8,955 nt of DNA, from positions 1 through 8,955 of the forward strand of contig CAYSKJ010000134.1 in assembly GCA_964431655.1 (NCBI GenBank), written 5' to 3'. Under the pieces are notes generated by a model that had not been told where the DNA came from, searched no databases, and saw only the letters and a list, made by a program, of their open reading frames with translations. The stretch comes from CAYMEV01 sp964431655 [NCBI: uncultured bacterium]. GTDB taxonomy: Bacteria; CAYMEV01. Position numbers and translations under genes: made by a program. Below, piece by piece: positions 7,026 through 8,955 of this stretch (the first letter of the stretch is position 1; every line of letters begins with the position of its first letter).

Positions 7026-8873
7026 CTACTGTATATATCCCAGGCTCTTAAGCTTCGGGTTGAGTATTTCATCCCGGCCATCCTTAATGGAACCTTCAGC
7101 ATGGGCATATACCCAGGCAGCCTTTTCCAGAAGAGCCTGTAAGGAATGTTCCCCTTCGCCTTTTTCAGAGAGGTCTCTGATTTCCATAGGGTCTTCCTTC
7201 AGATCATATATTTCCACTCCTGAATGGTCTGTAATAACCTTATACCTCTCTGAAACGATCCCTGTTCTCAGGTTGGATATATGCCTTTTCCCAAAGAGGT
7301 GGAATATATGTATCCTGTCCCGGGGAATAGCTTTTGTAGGCAGCAGGCTGATCCCCGCAATATTGTCTGGTATATCACGGATACCGCAGAGATTCAGAAT
7401 CGTAGGCATGATGTCAATATGTGAAGTGATTTTACCTGCCGATACCGGATATCCATCTTTCAATGGATCCTGAATGATAATCAGGGGTATTCTTAATGCG
7501 GTATTGTAGGGGGATTCCACATGATCAAAATAAATGCCGTGTTCATCGAGGGATTCCCCATGATCTGCAGTTATTACTATTATTGTATTCTCAAGTAATC
7601 CTTTCTTTTCCAATGTATTCAAAAGATAAGTAAGACCGGTATGAAGCTCCCTTGTTTCTGCGTAATACAGCTCCTTTACATACTCTATCCCTGCTCCATC
7701 AGGTATCCACCCTTTCATGTAACGCCCTTTCTGAGGATCTTTATATAATTCCAGAATACTGTCTCTGTCCTGCTTATCCCTGTAATAAGGGGGCTTTTCA
7801 AAATGACGGGGCTCATATGGTGTATGAGGATCAAAATAATGAAGAAACAGAAAAAAAGGCTTATTATCAAGCAGGAAAGTATTGGACAGCACAGCATTGT
7901 TTGTATCAGAAGCTATTCTTTTGATGAAATACTTAAAAAATGAAAACAGCCGCCAGGGATAAAAGCCCCGGTCGGATGATGAATATTGTTCATTATAGAG
8001 CATAAATCCCTGATTAAGCCCGGAAATGTTGCTGTTCATCGTGAGTCCGCTTATAAAGGCATAAGTGCTGTAACTGTGGTTTCTAAGGATTTCTGCCAGG
8101 GTAATAAAGCTGTTATCCAGGGGATAGGCATTTGTGTATACTCTGTGCTCAGTTGATTGAAGAGATGTAAAAATTGTGGCGTGGCTTGGATTGGTCTGGG
8201 GAGAATCGGTATAATGGTTTGTAAATACTATGCTGTTCTTTCTGCCGATATAGCGGGTCAGAAGACAGCCGGCATGCTCCTGGCTGTAAATGCCCAGGGC
8301 ATCGTGCCTGTAAGTATCCATGGAGATGAGAATAATATTCGGCTTTTGATCTTTCAGTTCATTATTTTTAAAACCCGGCATTAACAGGTAATACCCTGCA
8401 GGGATCAATATAACTGCAATAAGGATTGTAAATATATGTTTTTCCCTTATAATAAAAAATATTGCTAATGATATCATGAGTGCTGTAAAAACAGCCAGAA
8501 AAAGGCTGAATAAACCGTTTATGCTGTAAAGGGAATGCTTGGGATTTTTAAGGACATGAAAGCGGTAGAGGAATTCAAAAAAAAGCAGGGCAAATGAAAT
8601 GAAGAAGCCCAGCATTATAAAAACAAAGTTATTTTTCATTAAACGGCTGATTCCTGCGAATATAATAATGAGTAATACAGCCCAGATAAGCGTATAAAAG
8701 TAGCTCTTAAACAAGTGACCTGCTGAAAAAACATATCCCCTGCCAAAGAGAATATTAATCATGTTCAAAAAAAGCAATGGAATGATTAGTCTGTAGAAAT
8801 TCGGGACTTTCTGCATAAAATCGAGTATAATTGCAGTAAATTTTATGTAAAGCAAAAAAATAAACAAAGACAT
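7026..8873 (-). CDS. Membrane-anchored sulfatase-like hydrolase/transferase (alkaline phosphatase superfamily)
   Basis: This 615-aa protein has an N-terminal region of five to six membrane helices (about 6-22, 28-45, 56-76, 82-104, 119-143, 146-166) and then a sulfatase-fold domain, likely extracytoplasmic. The domain opens with PNIILISMDTYRHDALG (178-194), where Asp186 is a probable metal ligand. TNPSHATIFTS (227-237) occupies the place of the C/S-x-P-S-R sulfatase signature, HYFDPHTPYEP (345-355) follows, and ADHGESLDEHG (436-446) supplies Asp437 and His438. C-terminal hallmarks are SHIDIMPTILNLCGI (484-498) and IYDLKEDPMEIRDL (555-568). The nucleophile position is Thr227, not Cys or Ser, so formylglycine-dependent sulfatase activity is unlikely. 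Thr is used by phosphotransferases and phosphatases of this superfamily such as LtaS- and EptA-type enzymes. A role in envelope glycan or lipid modification is inferred. No good Shine-Dalgarno sequence precedes the ATG at 8873; Met20 and Met38 are alternatives but have none either. It is first in the operon with the kinase. Confidence 0.85.
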   Translation of the reverse strand: MSLFIFLLYIKFTAIILDFMQKVPNFYRLIIPLLFLNMINILFGRGYVFSAGHLFKSYFYTLIWAVLLIIIFAGISRLMKNNFVFIMLGFFISFALLFFEFLYRFHVLKNPKHSLYSINGLFSLFLAVFTALMISLAIFFIIREKHIFTILIAVILIPAGYYLLMPGFKNNELKDQKPNIILISMDTYRHDALGIYSQEHAGCLLTRYIGRKNSIVFTNHYTDSPQTNPSHATIFTSLQSTEHRVYTNAYPLDNSFITLAEILRNHSYSTYAFISGLTMNSNISGLNQGFMLYNEQYSSSDRGFYPWRLFSFFKYFIKRIASDTNNAVLSNTFLLDNKPFFLFLHYFDPHTPYEPRHFEKPPYYRDKQDRDSILELYKDPQKGRYMKGWIPDGAGIEYVKELYYAETRELHTGLTYLLNTLEKKGLLENTIIVITADHGESLDEHGIYFDHVESPYNTALRIPLIIIQDPLKDGYPVSAGKITSHIDIMPTILNLCGIRDIPDNIAGISLLPTKAIPRDRIHIFHLFGKRHISNLRTGIVSERYKVITDHSGVEIYDLKEDPMEIRDLSEKGEGEHSLQALLEKAAWVYAHAEGSIKDGRDEILNPKLKSLGYIQ

Positions 8874-8889
8874 ATAAAGAAAAGTATGT

Positions 8890-8913
8890 ATTATAAGGAG
8901 ACCAGATACCTGG
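8890..8913 (-). promoter_or_regulatory. Candidate promoter/operator region upstream of the sulfatase-kinase operon
   Basis: On the minus strand a perfect TATAAT (8895-8890) lies 16 nt before the sulfatase ATG, and an imperfect dyad CCAG-GTAT-CTGG (8913-8902) sits just upstream, in the spacer. The -35 box at 17-nt spacing is poor (TTTTTC). Transcription from this -10 would give a leader of only about 10 nt, which fits the absence of a Shine-Dalgarno sequence but leaves the start codon uncertain. A regulator binding the CCAG/CTGG dyad could explain a weak -35. This is tentative. Confidence 0.3.
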
Positions 8914-8955
8914 AAAAATAAATGTCAAAACAAAATAGAAATGTCCCTTTTTTAC

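Noticed and set aside
8890-8928. TTGACA (8928-8923, minus strand) paired with TATAAT (8895-8890) as a consensus promoter
   Set aside because: Both hexamers are perfect, but the spacer is 27 nt, far outside the 15-19 nt range for a sigma70-type promoter. No other good -10 lies at a proper distance from this TTGACA.

Overview
The window is about 9 kb of AT-rich (roughly 40% GC by eye), densely packed bacterial chromosome. The gene content is an NtrY-type membrane histidine kinase, a membrane-anchored sulfatase-superfamily enzyme, a TPR protein, an MTH1187-family thiamine-binding protein and an ATP-grasp enzyme. The large extracytoplasmic sensor regions and the NtrY-like kinase fit a Gram-negative or otherwise diderm bacterium, possibly from a poorly sampled lineage. 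Nothing here fixes the phylum. I see no rRNA, tRNA, CRISPR array, insertion sequence, phage gene or long repeat.

Layout. (1) Positions 1-1569, minus strand: a circularly-permuted-type ATP-grasp protein gene, followed 21 nt later by the first 59 codons of an unidentified gene that runs off the left edge. (2) Positions 1570-1769: a 200-nt divergent intergenic region with a plausible sigma70-like promoter for the rightward genes and a perfect 16-bp dyad at the expected transcription start. (3) Positions 1770-2590, plus strand: a two-gene unit, a membrane-anchored TPR protein and an MTH1187/YqgV-family protein, 2 nt apart. (4) Positions 2576-8873, minus strand: a tight three-gene operon transcribed leftward. 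It encodes a membrane sulfatase-like enzyme (615 aa), a 1269-aa NtrY-like histidine kinase and a short SDR-family protein (211 aa). Spacings are 8 nt and a 4-nt GTGA overlap. Its last gene runs tail-to-tail into the MTH1187 gene with a 15-bp overlap of the coding ends.

The leftward operon is the most interesting part. A large two-module sensor kinase sits between an envelope-facing sulfatase-superfamily enzyme and a dehydrogenase-fold protein, with no response regulator beside it. Both flanking enzymes depart from their textbook active sites. The sulfatase-like protein has Thr where classical sulfatases carry the Cys or Ser that becomes formylglycine. The SDR has His where the catalytic Tyr should be. 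A working hypothesis, which is inference only, is an envelope-surface sensing or modification unit in which the kinase reports on an envelope condition. The ATP-grasp protein is also notable for five cysteines in two clusters.
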